A DNA stretch of 64,000 nt from Haematococcus lacustris (GCA_030144725.1 JASKMD010000008.1:4591056-4655055); one strand, 5' to 3'; shown: positions 24,401 through 35,800, numbered from the stretch's first letter. Notes: a model not told the origin generated them from the letters alone. Numbers and translations are program-made.

Positions 24401-27400
24401 GCCCCTGCCGCGGTGGATGGGGCAAATGCAACAGCACCAGCAGCAACACCAGCAGCAGTGCTGGCCACCCCGCCCAGCCCACCCCCTTCCCCAGCCGCTG
24501 CTGACCCCACCGCCCCTGCCCCTGCCCCTGGTAACCCCCCTCTGCCTGCTGCCCCTGCCGCGGTGGATGGGGCAAATGCAACAGCACCAGCAGCAACACC
24601 AGCAGCAGTGCTGGCCACCCCGCCCAGCCCACCCCCTTCCCCAGCCGCTGCTGACCCCACCGCCCCTGCCCCTGCCCCTGGTAGCCCCCCTCTGCCTGCT
24701 GCCCCTGCCGCGGTGGATGGAGCAAATGCAACAGCACCAGCAGCAGTGCTGGCCACCCCGCCCAGCCCACCCCCTTCCCCAGCCGCTGCTGACCCCACCG
24801 CCCCTGCCCCTGCCCCTGGTAGCCCCCCTCTGCCTGCTGCCCCTGCCGCGGTGGATGGGGCAAATGCAACAGCACCAGCAGCAACACCAGCAGCAGTGCT
24901 GGCCACCCCGCCCAGCCCACCCCCTTCCCCAGCCGCTGCTGACCCCACCGCCCCTGCCCCTGCCCCTGGTAGCCCCCCTCTGCCTGCTGCCCCTGCCGCG
25001 GTGGATGGAGCAAATGCAACAGCACCAGCAGCAGTGCTGGCCACCCCGCCCAGCCCACCCCCTTCCCCAGCCGCTGCTGACCCCACCGCCCCTGCCCCTG
25101 CCCCTGGTAGCCCCCCTCTGCCTGCTGCCCCTGCCGCGGTGGATGGGGCAAATGCAACAGCACCAGCAGCAACACCAGCAGCAGTGCTGGCCACCCCGCC
25201 CAGCCCACCCCCTTCCCCAGCCGCTGCTGACCCCACCGCCCCTGCCCCTGCCCCTGGTAGCCCCCCTCTGCCTGCTGCCCCTGCCGCGGTGGATGGAGCA
25301 AATGCAACAGCACCAGCAGCAGTGCTGGCCACCCCGCCCAGCCCACCCCCTTCCCCAGCCGCTGCTGACCCCACCGCCCCTGCCCCTGCCCCTGGTAGCC
25401 CCCCTCTGCCTGCTGCCCCTGCCGCGGTGGATGGAGCAAATGCAACAGCACCAGCAGCAGTGCTGGCCACCCCGCCCAGCCCACCCCCTTCCCCAGCCGC
25501 TGCTGACCCCACCGCCCCTGCCCCTGCCCCTGGTAGCCCCCCTCTGCCTGCTGCCCCTGCCGCGGTGGATGGAGCAAATGCAACAGCACCAGCAGCAGTG
25601 CTGGCCACCCCGCCCAGCCCACCCCCTTCCCCAGCCGCTGCTGACCCAACCGCCCCTGCCCCTGCCCCTGGTAGCCCCCCTCTGCCTGCTGCCCCTGCCG
25701 CGGTGGATGGGGCGAATGCAACAGCACCAGCAGCAGTGCTGGCCACCCCGCCCAGCCCACCCCCTTCCCCAGCCGCTGCTGACCCCACCGCCCCTGCCCC
25801 TGCCCCTGGTAGCCCCCCTCTGCCTGCTGCCCCTGCCGCGGTGGATGGGGCGAATGCAACAGCACCAGCAGCAGTGCTGGCCACCCCGCCCAGCCCACCC
25901 CCTTCCCCAGCCGCTGCTGACCCCACCGCCCCTGCCCCTGCTCCTGGTAGCCCCCCTCTGCCTGCTGCCCCTGCCGCGGTGGATGGAGCAAATGCAACAG
26001 CACCAGCAGCAACACCAGCAGCAGTGCTGGCCACCCCGCCCAGCCCACCCCCTTCCCCAGCCGCTGCTGACCCCACCGCCCCTGCCCCTGCCCCTGGTAG
26101 CCCCCCTCTGCCTGCTGCCCCTGCCGCGGTGGATGGAGCGAATGCAACAGCACCAGCAGCAGTGCTGGCCACCCCGCCCAGCCCACCCCCTTCCCCAGCC
26201 GCTGCTGACCCAACCGCCCCTGCCCCTGCCCCTGGTAGCCCCCCTCTGCCTGCTGCCCCTGCCGCGGTGGATGGAGCAAATGCAACAGCACCAGCAGCAA
26301 CACCAGCAGCAGTGCTGGCCACCCCGCCCAGCCCACCCCCTTCCCCAGCCGCTGCTGACCCCACCGCCCCTGCCCCTGCCCCTGGTAGCCCCCCTCTGCC
26401 TGCTGCCCCTGCCGCGGTGGATGGGGCAAATGCAACAGCACCAGCAGCAGTGCTGGCCACCCCGCCCAGCCCACCCCCTTCCCCAGCCGCTGCTGACCCC
26501 ACCGCCCCTGCCCCTGCCCCTGGTAGGCCCCCTCTGCCTGCTGCCCCTGCCGCGGTGGATGGGGCAAATGCAACAGCACCAGCAGCAACACCAGCAGCAG
26601 TGCTGGCCACCCCGCCCAGCCCACCCCCTTCCCCAGCCGCTGCTGACCCCACCGCCCCTGCCCCTGCCCCTGGTAGCCCCCCTCTGCCTGCTGCCCCTGC
26701 CGCGGTGGATCGGGCAAATGCAACAGCACCAGCAGCAGTGCTGGCCACCCCGCCCAGCCCACCCCCTTCCCCAGCCGCTGCTGACCCCACCGCCCCTGCC
26801 CCTGCCCCTGGTAGCCCCCCTCTGCCTGCTGCCCCTGCCGCGGTGGATGGAGCAAATGCAACAGCACCAGCAGCAACACCAGCAGCAGTGCTGGCCACCC
26901 CGCCCAGCCCACCCCCTTCCCCAGCCGCTGCTGACCCCACCGCCCCTGCCCCTGCCCCTGGTAGCCCCCCTCTGCCTGCTGCCCCTGCCGCGGTGGATGG
27001 AGCAAATGCAACAGCACCAGCAGCAACACCAGCAGCAGTGCTGGCCACCCCGCCCAGCCCACCCCCTTCCCCAGCCGCTGCTGACCCAACCGCCCCTGCC
27101 CCTGCCCCTGGTAGCCCCCCTCTGCCTGCTGCCCCTGCCGCGGTGGATGGAGCAAATGCAACAGCACCAGCAGCAACACCAGCAGCAGTGCTGGCCACCC
27201 CGCCCAGCCCACCCCCTTCCCCAGCCGCTGCTGACCCCACCGCCCCTGCCCCTGCCCCTGGTAGCCCCCCTCTGCCTGCTGCCCCTGCCGCGGCGGATGG
27301 GGCGAATGCAACAGCACCAGCAGCAGTGCTGGCCACCCCGCCCAGCCCACCCCCTTCCCCAGCCGCTGCTGACCCCACCGCCCCTGCCCCTGCCCCTGGT

Positions 27401-30400
27401 AGCCCCCCTCTGCCTGCTGCCCCTGCCGCGGTGGATGGGGCGAATGCAACAGCACCAGCAGCAGTGCTGGCCACCCCGCCCAGCCCACCCCCTTCCCCAG
27501 CCGCTGCTGACCCCACCGCCCCTGCCCCTGCCCCTGGTAGCCCCCCTCTGCCTGCTGCCCCTGCCGCGGTGGATGGAGCGAATGCAACAGCACCAGCAGC
27601 AGTGCTGGCCACCCCGCCCAGCCCACCCCCTTCCCCAGCCGCTGCTGACCCCACCGCCCCTGCCCCTGCCCCTGGTAGCCCCCCTCTGCCTGCTGCCCCT
27701 GCCGCGGTGGATGGGGCAAATGCAACAGCACCAGCAGCAACACCAGCAGCAGTGCTGGCCACCCCGCCCAGCCCACCCCCTTCCCCAGCCGCTGCTGACC
27801 CCACCGCCCCTGCCCCTGCCCCTGGTAGCCCCCCTCTGCCTGCTGCCCCTGCCGCGGTGGATGGGGCGAATGCAACAGCACCAGCAGCAGTGCTGGCCAC
27901 CCCGCCCAGGCCACCCCCTTCCCCAGCCGCTGCTGACCCCACCGCCCCTGCCCCTGCCCCTGGTAGCCCCCCTCTGCCTGCTGCCCCTGCCGCGGTGGAT
28001 GGAGCGAATGCAACAGCACCAGCAGCAGTGCTGGCCACCCCGCCCAGCCCACCCCCTTCCCCAGCCGCTGCTGACCCCACCGCCCCTGCCCCTGCCCCTG
28101 GTAGCCCCCCTCTGCCTGCTGCCCCTGCCGCGGTGGATGGAGCAAATGCAACAGCACCAGCAGCAGTGCTGGCCACCCCGCCCAGCCCACCCCCTTCCCC
28201 AGCCGCTGCTGACCCAGCCGCCCCTGCCCCTGCCCCTGGTAGCCCCCCTCTGCCTGCTGCCCCTGCCGCGGTGGATGGAGCAAATGCAACAGCACCAGCA
28301 GCAACACCAGCAGCAGTGCTGGCCACCCCGCCCAGCCCACCCCCTTCCCCAGCCGCTGCTGACCCCACCGCCCCTGCCCCTGCCCCTGGTAGCCCCCCTC
28401 TGCCTGCTGCCCCTGCCGCGGTGGATGGGGCAAATGCAACAGCACCAGCAGCAGTGCTGGCCACCCCGCCCAGCCCACCCCCTTCCCCAGCCGCTGCTGA
28501 CCCCACCGTCCCTGCCCCTGCCCCTGGTAGCCCCCCTCTGCCTGCTGCCCCTGCCGCGGTGGATGGAGCAAATGCAACAGCACCAGCAGCAACACCAGCA
28601 GCAGTGCTGGCCACCCCGCCCAGCCCACCCCCTTCCCCAGCCGCTGCTGACCCCACCGCCCCTGCCCCTGCCCCTGGTAGCCCCCCTCTGCCTGCTGCCC
28701 CTGCCGCGGTGGATGGAGCAAATGCAACAGCACCAGCAGCAACACCAGCAGCAGTGCTGGCCACCCCGCCCAGCCAACCCCCTTCCCCAGCCGCTGCTGA
28801 CCCAACCGCCCCTGCCCCTGCCCCTGGTAGCCCCCCTCTGCCTGCTGCCCCTGCCGCGGTGGATGGAGCAAATGCAACAGCACCAGCAGCAACACCAGCA
28901 GCAGTGCTGGCCACCCCGCCCAGCCCACCCCCTTCCCCAGCCGCTGCTGACCCCACCGCCCCTGCCCCTGCCCCTGGTAGCCCCCCTCTGCCTGCTGCCC
29001 CTGCCGCGGTGGATGGAGCAAATGCAACAGCACCAGCAGCAGTGCTGGCCACCCCGCCCAGCCCACCCCCTTCCCCAGCCGCTGCTGACCCCACCGCCCC
29101 TGCCCCTGCCCCTGGTAGCCCCCCTCTGCCTGCTGCCCCTGCCGCGGTGGATGGGGCGAATGCAACAGCACCAGCAGCAGTGCTGGCCACCCCGCCCAGC
29201 CCACCCCCTTCCCCAGCCGCTGCTGACCCCACCGCCCCTGCCCCTGCCCCTGGTAGCCCCCCTCTGCCTGCTGCCCCTGCCGCGGTGGATGGAGCGAATG
29301 CAACAGCACCAGCAGCAGTGCTGGCCACCCCGCCCAGCCCACCCCCTTCCCCAGCCGCTGCTGACCCCACCGCCCCTGCCCCTGCCCCTGGTAGCCCCCC
29401 TCTGCCTGCTGCCCCTGCCGCGGTGGATGGGGCAAATGCAACAGCACCAGCAGCAACACCAGCAGCAGTGCTGGCCACCCCGCCCAGCCCACCCCCTTCC
29501 CCAGCCGCTGCTGACCCAACCGCCCCTGCCCCTGCCCCTGGTAGCCCCCCTCTGCCTGCTGCCCCTGCCGCGGTGGATGGAGCAAATGCAACAGCACCAG
29601 CAGCAACAACAGCAGCAGTGCTGGCCACCCCGCCCAGCCCACCCCCTTCCCCAGCCGCTGCTGACCCCACCGCCCCTGCCCCTGCCCCTGGTAGCCCCCC
29701 TCTGCCTGCTGCCCCTGCCGCGGTGGATGGGGCGAATGCAACAGCACCAGCAGCAGTGCTGGCCACCCCGCCCAGCCCACCCCCTTCCCCAGCCGCTGCT
29801 GACCCCACCGCCCCTGCCCCTGCCCCTGGTAGCCCCCCTCTGCCTGCTGCCCCTGCCGCGGTGGATGGAGCGAATGCAACAGCACCAGCAGCAGTGCTGG
29901 CCACCCCGCCCAGCCCACCCCCTTCCCCAGCCGCTGCTGACTCCACCGCCCCTGCCCCTGCCCCTGGTAGCCCCCCTCTGCCTGCTGCCCCTGCCGCGGT
30001 GGATGGGGCAAATGCAACAGCACCAGCAGCAACACCAGCAGCAGTGCTGGCCACCCCGCCCAGCCCACCCCCTTCCCCAGCCGCTGCTGACCCCACCGCC
30101 CCTGCCCCTGCCCCTGGTAGCCCCCCTCTGCCTGCTGCCCCTGCCGCGGTGGATGGAGCAAATGCAACAGCACCAGCAGCAGTGCTGGCCACCCCGCCCA
30201 GCCCACCCCCTTCCCCAGCCGCTGCTGACCCCACCGCCCCTGCCCCTGCCCCTGGTAGCCCCCCTCTGCCTGCTGCCCCTGCCGCGGTGGATGGAGCAAA
30301 TGCAACAGCACCAGCAGCAGTGCTGGCCACCCCGCCCAGCCCACCCCCTTCCCCAGCCGCTGCTGACCCCACCGCCCCTGCCCCTGCCCCTGGTAGCCCC

Positions 30401-32556
30401 CCTCTGCCTGCTGCCCCTGCCGCGGTGGATGGGGCAAATGCAACAGCACCAGCAGCAACACCAGCAGCAGTGCTGGCCACCCCGCCCAGCCCACCCCCTT
30501 CCCCAGCCGCTGCTGACCCCACCGCCCCTGCCCCTGCCCCTGGTAGCCCCCCTCTGCCTGCTGCCCCTGCCGCGGTGGATGGGGCAAATGCAACAGCACC
30601 AGCAGCAACACCAGCAGCAGTGCTGGCCACCCCGCCCAGCCCACCCCCTTCCCCAGCCGCTGCTGACCCCACCGCCCCTGCCCCTGCCCCTGGTAGCCCC
30701 CCTCTGCCTGCTGCCCCTGCCGCGGTGGATGGGGCAAATGCAACAGCACCAGCAGCAACACCAGCAGCAGTGCTGGCCACCCCGCCCAGCCCACCCCCTT
30801 CCCCAGCCGCTGCTGACCCAACCGCCCCTGCCCCTGCCCCTGGTAGCCCCCCTCTGCCTGCTGCCCCTGCCGCGGTGGATGGAGCAAATGCAACAGCACC
30901 AGCAGCAGTGCTGGCCACCCCGCCCAGCCCACCCCCTTCCCCAGCCGCTGCTGACCCCACCGCCCCTGCCCCTGCCCCTGGTAGCCCCCCTCTGCCTGCT
31001 GCCCCTGCCGCGGTGGATGGAGCAAATGCAACAGCACCAGCAGCAGTGCTGGCCACCCCGCCCAGCCCACCCCCTTCCCCAGCCGCTGCTGACCCCACCG
31101 CCCCTGCCCCTGCCCCTGGTAGCCCCCCTCTGCCTGCTGCCCCTGCCGCGGTGGATGGAGCAAATGCAACAGCACCAGCAGCAGTGCTGGCCACCCCGCC
31201 CAGCCCACCCCCTTTCCCAGCCGCTGCTGACCCCACCGCCCCTGCCCCTGCCCCTGGTAGCCCCCCTCTGCCTGCTGCCCCTGCCGCGGTGGATGGGGCA
31301 AATGCAACTGAGCTGGCCCCCCCCGCTTCCCTCATCAGCAATGCCCCGGCACTCTTGCTACCAGTATCAGCAGGGCAGCAGCAACCAACCAACGACACCA
31401 CAGGCAAGCTCTTGCTAAGGTCATCTAATTATGTGTGGATTGTTTAAGATTGTTTGAGATACTGCTCACACATTATCATCCACCCTACACACATTTCTGT
31501 GGACCTTTTATACTATTCTATATTTATGGCGCCTCACCTGTGCTGTTGTGTTGGTTCTTGACAAACAGGTGTGACATGCAACCCCCTATCACACCTGTTT
31601 AATGTTTCAAGCAAGGCTGGTAAAATTTCAGTTCAAGGCGGATCACACAACCTCACTTGGCTCCAGAGCTTTAGCTGACCTAGCATGTGGCGGACATCAT
31701 CCTGCATCCTGCTTCCTGTCACACCTGGCAGTTGACACAACCCCAACCTGCCCAGCTAACCTGCCCTACTGACCCGCCCCGCCCACGATCGACTTGCCCT
31801 GCCTTCACCCAGCCTGCCCCGCCCTGCCGCCTCCTCCATTGGATCACTGCAACTCGACCAGCTCCGCTCAGCCTGCATGACTTGTTGCCCACTGACCACA
31901 CGCGCAGCCCCCTCCCCTGCACTCGCCCTGCCCTGCCCCCTCCTCTTGCCCTGCTCTTTTCCCCGTCCCCTCCCCTCCCCTACACCCAGCCCCTACACCT
32001 GCTCCCCTACACCTGGCAACGGCCTAGCAGCTGCTTGGCTGTGGTAGCTCCACAGGTGCTCTGCCTAGCTGTATACACCCTGCTCCCCTACACCAGGCCC
32101 CTTGTCCCTACCCTGAGCCCAGCCCCACTGATTGCCCCCTCCTCACCCTGCCGTGCAGGGGGGTCAGCAGGAGGAGGAGGAGCACCTGACGTGCAGCTGG
32201 ACACCGCCCTCCTGACTGGCAACCCCGCCGACTACCCGGGCACAAACCTCACCTCAGACACCGGGAGCAGCAGCCCCCCCCTCCCACCCACCACCTCCCC
32301 CACTGACCCCCCAGCACCAGGCCTGGCCCCACCCCCTGCCTCCCCTTCCCCCTCACCCCTCCCCGCAATCAGCCCCGGTGCCAGCCCCGCAACAGGCTCT
32401 GCGCCCAGCCCTGACAGCCAGGCAGCCACCCCTACTGCTGCACCGGCCGGGGCGCCAGCAGCCAGCCCTGAGCCCCAGCCACCTGGGGAGGGGCAGCTGG
32501 CAGCTGGCCGGCGTCTGCTGTGGCGCAGGCGGGTGAGGAGGCAGGGCAGGTGGTAA
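18425..32556 (+). CDS. Giant secreted proline-rich repeat glycoprotein (HRGP-type cell wall protein)
   Basis: Exon 1 (18425-18512) encodes a classic signal peptide: MRNRG, a Leu/Ala/Gly core, then HPGRAAER. It joins in phase (1+2) to exon 2 (18777-19028) and that to exon 3 (from 19358), which opens with VTFPALPPFPKISTPPFPSF, a Phe-Pro-rich stretch. Next come poly-Pro/Ser, motifs such as ITLPVTGT and LTIPVTGSV, modules with SFFLA, then 69 tandem units carrying NATAP, SPPPSP and APAPAPG. A last exon near 32160-32556 reads GNPADYPGTNLTSDTGSSSP and ends LLWRRRVRRQGRW-stop. SPPP and AP motifs are known extensin- and arabinogalactan-type hydroxyproline glycosylation modules, and NAT is an N-glycosylation sequon, so an extracellular matrix role is inferred. 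Several +1/-1 shifts in C-runs between 19.5 and 22.4 kb break a single frame (see findings). The 3' intron around 31.4-32.15 kb is not precisely resolved. Confidence 0.7.
19490..20106. repeat. C/T-rich low-complexity tract
   Basis: About 600 bases of CCT/CTCC on the plus strand, encoding Pro/Ser/Leu in whichever frame is read. It lies between the Phe-Pro-rich exon and the exon reading ALTPISIGNVLLPAQLPI. The upstream and downstream coding frames differ by one base across it, so it holds an intron or an indel. Confidence 0.8.
21529..31320 (+). repeat. 69-copy tandem minisatellite, 138/150-bp units, in-frame coding
   Basis: Anchoring on GTGGAT (Val-Asp of AVDGANATAP) I count 69 occurrences from 21529 to 31289. 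The 68 intervals comprise 37 of 138 bp (46 codons) and 31 of 150 bp (50 codons), plus four extra C bases in early units. The long form carries an additional 12 bp (GCAACACCAGCA, adding Ala-Thr-Pro-Ala). Unit content: VDGANATAPAA, VLATPPSPPPSPAAA, DPTAPAPAPGSPPLPAAPAA. Substitutions are few: GGGGCAAAT/GGAGCAAAT/GGGGCGAAT/GGAGCGAAT, CCCACC/CCAACC, one GTG to GCG at 27293, one GGTAGC to GGTAAC near 24530. Near-identity implies recent homogenisation. Confidence 0.95.
31440..32150 (+). other. Probable last intron of the repeat glycoprotein gene
   Basis: After the last repeat unit the frame reads PTNDTTGKLLLRSSNYVWIV and stops at 31447. An AT-richer stretch follows (31430-31690), then C/T-rich sequence leading to CCGTGCAG at about 32150-32158. 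I could not identify a donor/acceptor pair whose phases agree, so whether the last exon belongs to this transcript is inferred from its similar composition and an NLTSDTGS motif like upstream NDTGS. Confidence 0.35.
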
Positions 32557-32683
32557 GGCCAGGTGGTAAGGGCAGGGCTCTGCCACAGGGGGAGGCAGGG
32601 GGGTGCCCCCCTACACCCCTACACCCACACCGTGGCAGGAAGGAAGGGGGTGGGAGGAAGGGGGTGTGAAAGGAATGAGGGGT

Positions 32684-32732
32684 ACCCCCACCCCCACTCC
32701 CACCCCCACCCCCACCCCCACCCCCACCCTCC
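32684..32732. repeat. (CACCCC)n short tandem repeat
   Basis: About eight CCCCCA units just downstream of the repeat glycoprotein stop. The surrounding 32557-32985 shows no gene. Confidence 0.85.
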
Positions 32733-33059
32733 TCCCACAGCGGCACACCCAGGCATGGCACAGTGGCAGCAGGCGTGACTCAGTGGCCTACACTGGGGGG
32801 CATAGGGGGCCAGGGGGGTCAGCAGGGAGGCCAAGGGTAGCGTCCTGCTCTGGCCACTGCCCAGCCAGCTGCAGTCTAGAGGTGGCTAGAGGTGCAGGGT
32901 AGAGGGGGGTGAGGGTGGGTGAAGGGTAGAGGGGGGGGACCAGGTCGAGGACCGTGCTGCCTGGAGCGCCCTGCTTGTCACAACCCTGCAACATGGCGCA
33001 TCCTGCATGGTGCGAATGGCGATAAGAAGCTGTCGATAGCAACCATGACATATCACCTT

Positions 33060-33470
33060 GGCTAGCCGCTGCAGCCGCTGCTTTTGTGAGGGGCGGCTGG
33101 GGAGTGTCAGGGACTGTGTCGAGCAGCTGGTGGTCTTCTTCCCCACAGCTGGCAGTGCACCTGGGGAGGCTCTGGGGTGTGGACGCGGTGCTGCCAGCCT
33201 GCTGTAGGGTGGTGTACAGGCCCAGGGCCACAGACCAATGGTGGGCAGGGTGGTGCTCCTGGATGAGTTTTGCACCCGCCGGGTCAGCTCAGCAGTGGAT
33301 GACAGCCAGCAGCCCTGTCATGAGAAGCTGGACAAGTGCAAGCCCACCGGGCCTGCAGGCTGGAAGCTTCTAGCAGGGCAGGTGGACATCATCATCATCA
33401 TCAGCATCAGCATCACCCTCATTATCACCACATTTGTTGCCACACATACACATGTTCGCGTAGACTAGGA
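33060..33470 (+). mobile_element. Fanzor/TnpB-like element fragment (middle part)
   Basis: In split frames it reads CVEQLVVFFPTAGSAPGEAL, VDAVLPACCRVVYRPRATDQ and then GRVVLLDEFCTRRVSSAV..QQPC, with GPAGWKLLAGQV before a (ATC)n-like tail. The order and spacing match the 34.7-35.0 kb copy at about 90% over about 220 bp (33115-33330 versus 34715-34935). DE-(x)T-x-(x)-(S/C) corresponds to the region around the second RuvC acidic residue and zinc-binding loop in Fanzor proteins. Frame breaks make it a pseudogene. Confidence 0.5.
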
Positions 33471-33479
33471 CTCGTGGGG

Positions 33480-34050
33480 GAATCGACACTGTGCTGAGTT
33501 GGGGTGAAGGGGGTGTACATCGCGTAGCATGACATGGCCTGAGGTGGGTGCAGCACAGGAATGTGTACGTCTAGGAGCGGGCATCGGATTTTCTAGCCTA
33601 GGTGGCGGGGGTGTACTGCGGGTGGGGCATAAGGCTGCGGCTTCCAGCGGTGCTATGCGTTGTTGGCTGTGCACACTCGGAGATATTAGCGAGTAGCATC
33701 CTTGACTGAGCATTGGCATTATGACAAGGCAGACTCCTTGACCGACCCTTGCATTTGAGATGAGGATGGAAGGTGGAGGTGTGATCTGAAGATAATGGAT
33801 GGGCAGCATGGCTCGATGGTGGGTTTCAATAGGTTCCGTTGGGAAGCACATTCCTATGCGAGCTGTAACTCCTGGGTACTGCAACAAGTGGTGCAGCACA
33901 GGCAAGTTGGCCAACCGGGGATTGGCATTTGACAGGTTGGTGGATATAGATGGTGTCCGTGTGAGTGTAGTGGTAGTAGTAGTCCAGGGAAAAGGAGCTA
34001 ACAGAGAAGGGTGAGAGCACTGAACACACACACACACTAACCCTGCCCCC
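33480..34050. other. No gene recognised
   Basis: Mixed-composition sequence between two transposon fragments. There are no long coding-like frames, no repeats and no RNA gene that I could identify. Confidence 0.5.
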
Positions 34051-34059
34051 CCACCCCCA

Positions 34060-35275
34060 GCATTTGGCCCCTCCAGCAGCAACAGGCCCTCAGAGGCAGT
34101 CGCACGTGAGACAGCCGGCCCATGTGGTGTGACTGCCCCCACACCGACACGGTCCTGGCTGAAGAAGAAGCCCGGCGTGCTTTTAGGGAGGGAGGTCCTG
34201 GCTCAGAAGCGTGGTCCAGCCACGCAGGTTGGGATGGGCATTGACCCCGGCGCCATCCAGGCAGTCAGTGCAGCCCCACTGGGACGGGAAGTCAGGCCAA
34301 CTCATATTAGACAAGCTGGCCCGGTGGAAGCCGACCAAGGGCCAGGTGCGGCAGGCCAGGGGCCTTGAACATTTCTTGCCGCTGAATAGGCAGCATCAGC
34401 CCCACAACCTCTTGCACCTGGTAGCAGCCAGCTCTGCCAGAACCCTCCTGGAGGCCAACTTGCAGCACATCGCCGTCACCCTAGCCAGCTGGGAGGTGAA
34501 GCTGGACTCCAAGTGGGCTTTAAGAAGCAGCTCTTCGAAAAGTTGAGGGTGCCTGCAAGTGGAGGTGGGTGAGTGTTGTGTGTATGGGGAGGTGGTGGGA
34601 TGGCATGAAGTGAAAGAGTGGTTGGTTGTACCATGTCTACCCTGGTACCACCCTGTGTGCCTTGTGTGCATGACTGCAGCTGGAGGAGGAGATGGCTGGC
34701 ATGGGAGCGCCACAGTTGTGTCAAGCAGCTGGTAATCTTCTTCCGCACAGCTGGCAGTGCACCTGGGGAGGCTTTGAGGTGTCGACGCAGCGCTGCCAGC
34801 CTGCTGTAGGGTGGTGTGCAGGCCCAGGGGCACAGACCAATGGTGGGCAGGGTGGTGCTCCTGGATGAGTTTTGCACCCGCCGGGTCAGCTCAGCAGTGG
34901 ATGACAGCCAGCAGCCCTGTGAGGACGCCAGGCCTGTAGGACACCGGGCCTGTAGGCTGGAAGACTCCAGCAAGGCAGATGTACAACATCACTATCATCA
35001 TCACAGTCGTCACACACCACCGACTGCTGCACCCGAGCCTGCAGCATGACTAGTCAGTGCAGGGCCTATTGTGGTGCCCGGTTATGGCCCCATGCATACC
35101 GCCCCCATGCAGCCACACAGCCAGCAGCCTCGGAGCACTCCCCCACCAGCCATGTGCAGCAAGCGCACCAAGGCTGGGCAGGCAGTTGTGCCCACCCAAC
35201 CCACCAAGGGCTAAGGCAAAGACAAAAGCAAGGCAGCCAAACCCAGCTCCCCTGGCACCGCAATCTAGGTGGCAC
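34060..35275 (+). pseudogene. Degenerate Fanzor/TnpB-like nuclease gene (RuvC-I and RuvC-II parts)
   Basis: From about 34060 the plus strand reads, across frameshifts: KKKPGVLLGREVL, MGIDPGAIQAVSAAPLG (RuvC-I type D-P-G near 34233), KSGQLILDKLARWKPTKGQV, SSARTLLEANLQHIAVTLAS, WERHSCVKQLVIFFRTAG, ACCRVVCRPRGTDQ, GRVVLLDEFCTRRVSSAV, and from about 35045 QGLLWCPVMAPCIPP with a Lys/Ala/Pro-rich tail. These segments are in the same order as full-length family members. Fanzors are eukaryotic relatives of TnpB/Cas12 that cut DNA under guide-RNA direction. The RuvC-III segment with D-R-D-x-N is missing here, and at least four frameshifts or stops intervene, so this copy cannot encode an active enzyme. 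Confidence 0.55.
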
Positions 35276-35280
35276 TAAGA

Positions 35281-35559
35281 AAGAAAGAATAGAAAGAAAC
35301 TCACGCAAAGCAATCGCCTGCGTGACAGGTTTCCCAAATTTCCCCCCACAAGTTCGCCCCTTCATCCCAGAGCCCGCGACCTTGGCATCCGCCCAAGCGA
35401 CTCAGGCCATTTGCCCATGGAGCGGAGGGGGGACCGTCCCCAATCCATGCGGAAATAGGGGGCACTTAGACCCTAAGTTAGAGTGCACTACATTTCACAA
35501 GTGCAAAGCCAAACCTGCACTGCAGCATGCAAACAAGCAGCGCATCGGGAAGAGTAGGG
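35281..35559. other. No gene recognised
   Basis: A-rich start (AAGAAAGAAAGAATAGAAAG) and otherwise unremarkable sequence between two transposon fragments. Confidence 0.4.
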
Positions 35560-35800
35560 GGCGCCGCTGGAGCTGTGCTGCTAGCCGGACCTACCAGCTC
35601 TGCCAGCCAAGGGCTTGGGCTACAAGCACCTGCCAGACAGCCATGGGAACATCACCCAATACAGACAAAACACCACCCCCGATACTTCCTTTGCGTGGGC
35701 ACTTCCCTGGAGGCCAAACAGAGGCACAATGTTGTCACCCTGGCCATCTGGGACGTTGTGTGTGCAGCGTACCCTCAAGTACCCCAAGTCGTGCTCACCG
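35560..35800 (+). mobile_element. Scrambled fragment of the same Fanzor-like element
   Basis: Reads SSASQGLGYKHLPD (C-terminal-type segment) followed about 50 bp later by VGTSLEAKQRHNVVTLAIWD, which matches the middle segment TLLEANLQHIAVTLASW of the 34-kb copy. The order is inverted relative to the protein, so this is a rearranged remnant. Confidence 0.45.

Noticed and set aside
21529..31320. CRISPR array
   Set aside because: Units are contiguous 138/150-bp coding repeats with no unique spacers, in a eukaryotic gene.
21381..31407. Minus-strand 3300-residue proteins across the minisatellite
   Set aside because: They are frame by-products of a stop-poor repeat. The plus frame alone has sequons, signal-peptide exon and composition matching its flanks.
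33480..34030. Possible short gene upstream of the Fanzor-like copy
   Set aside because: No frame longer than background and no motif.
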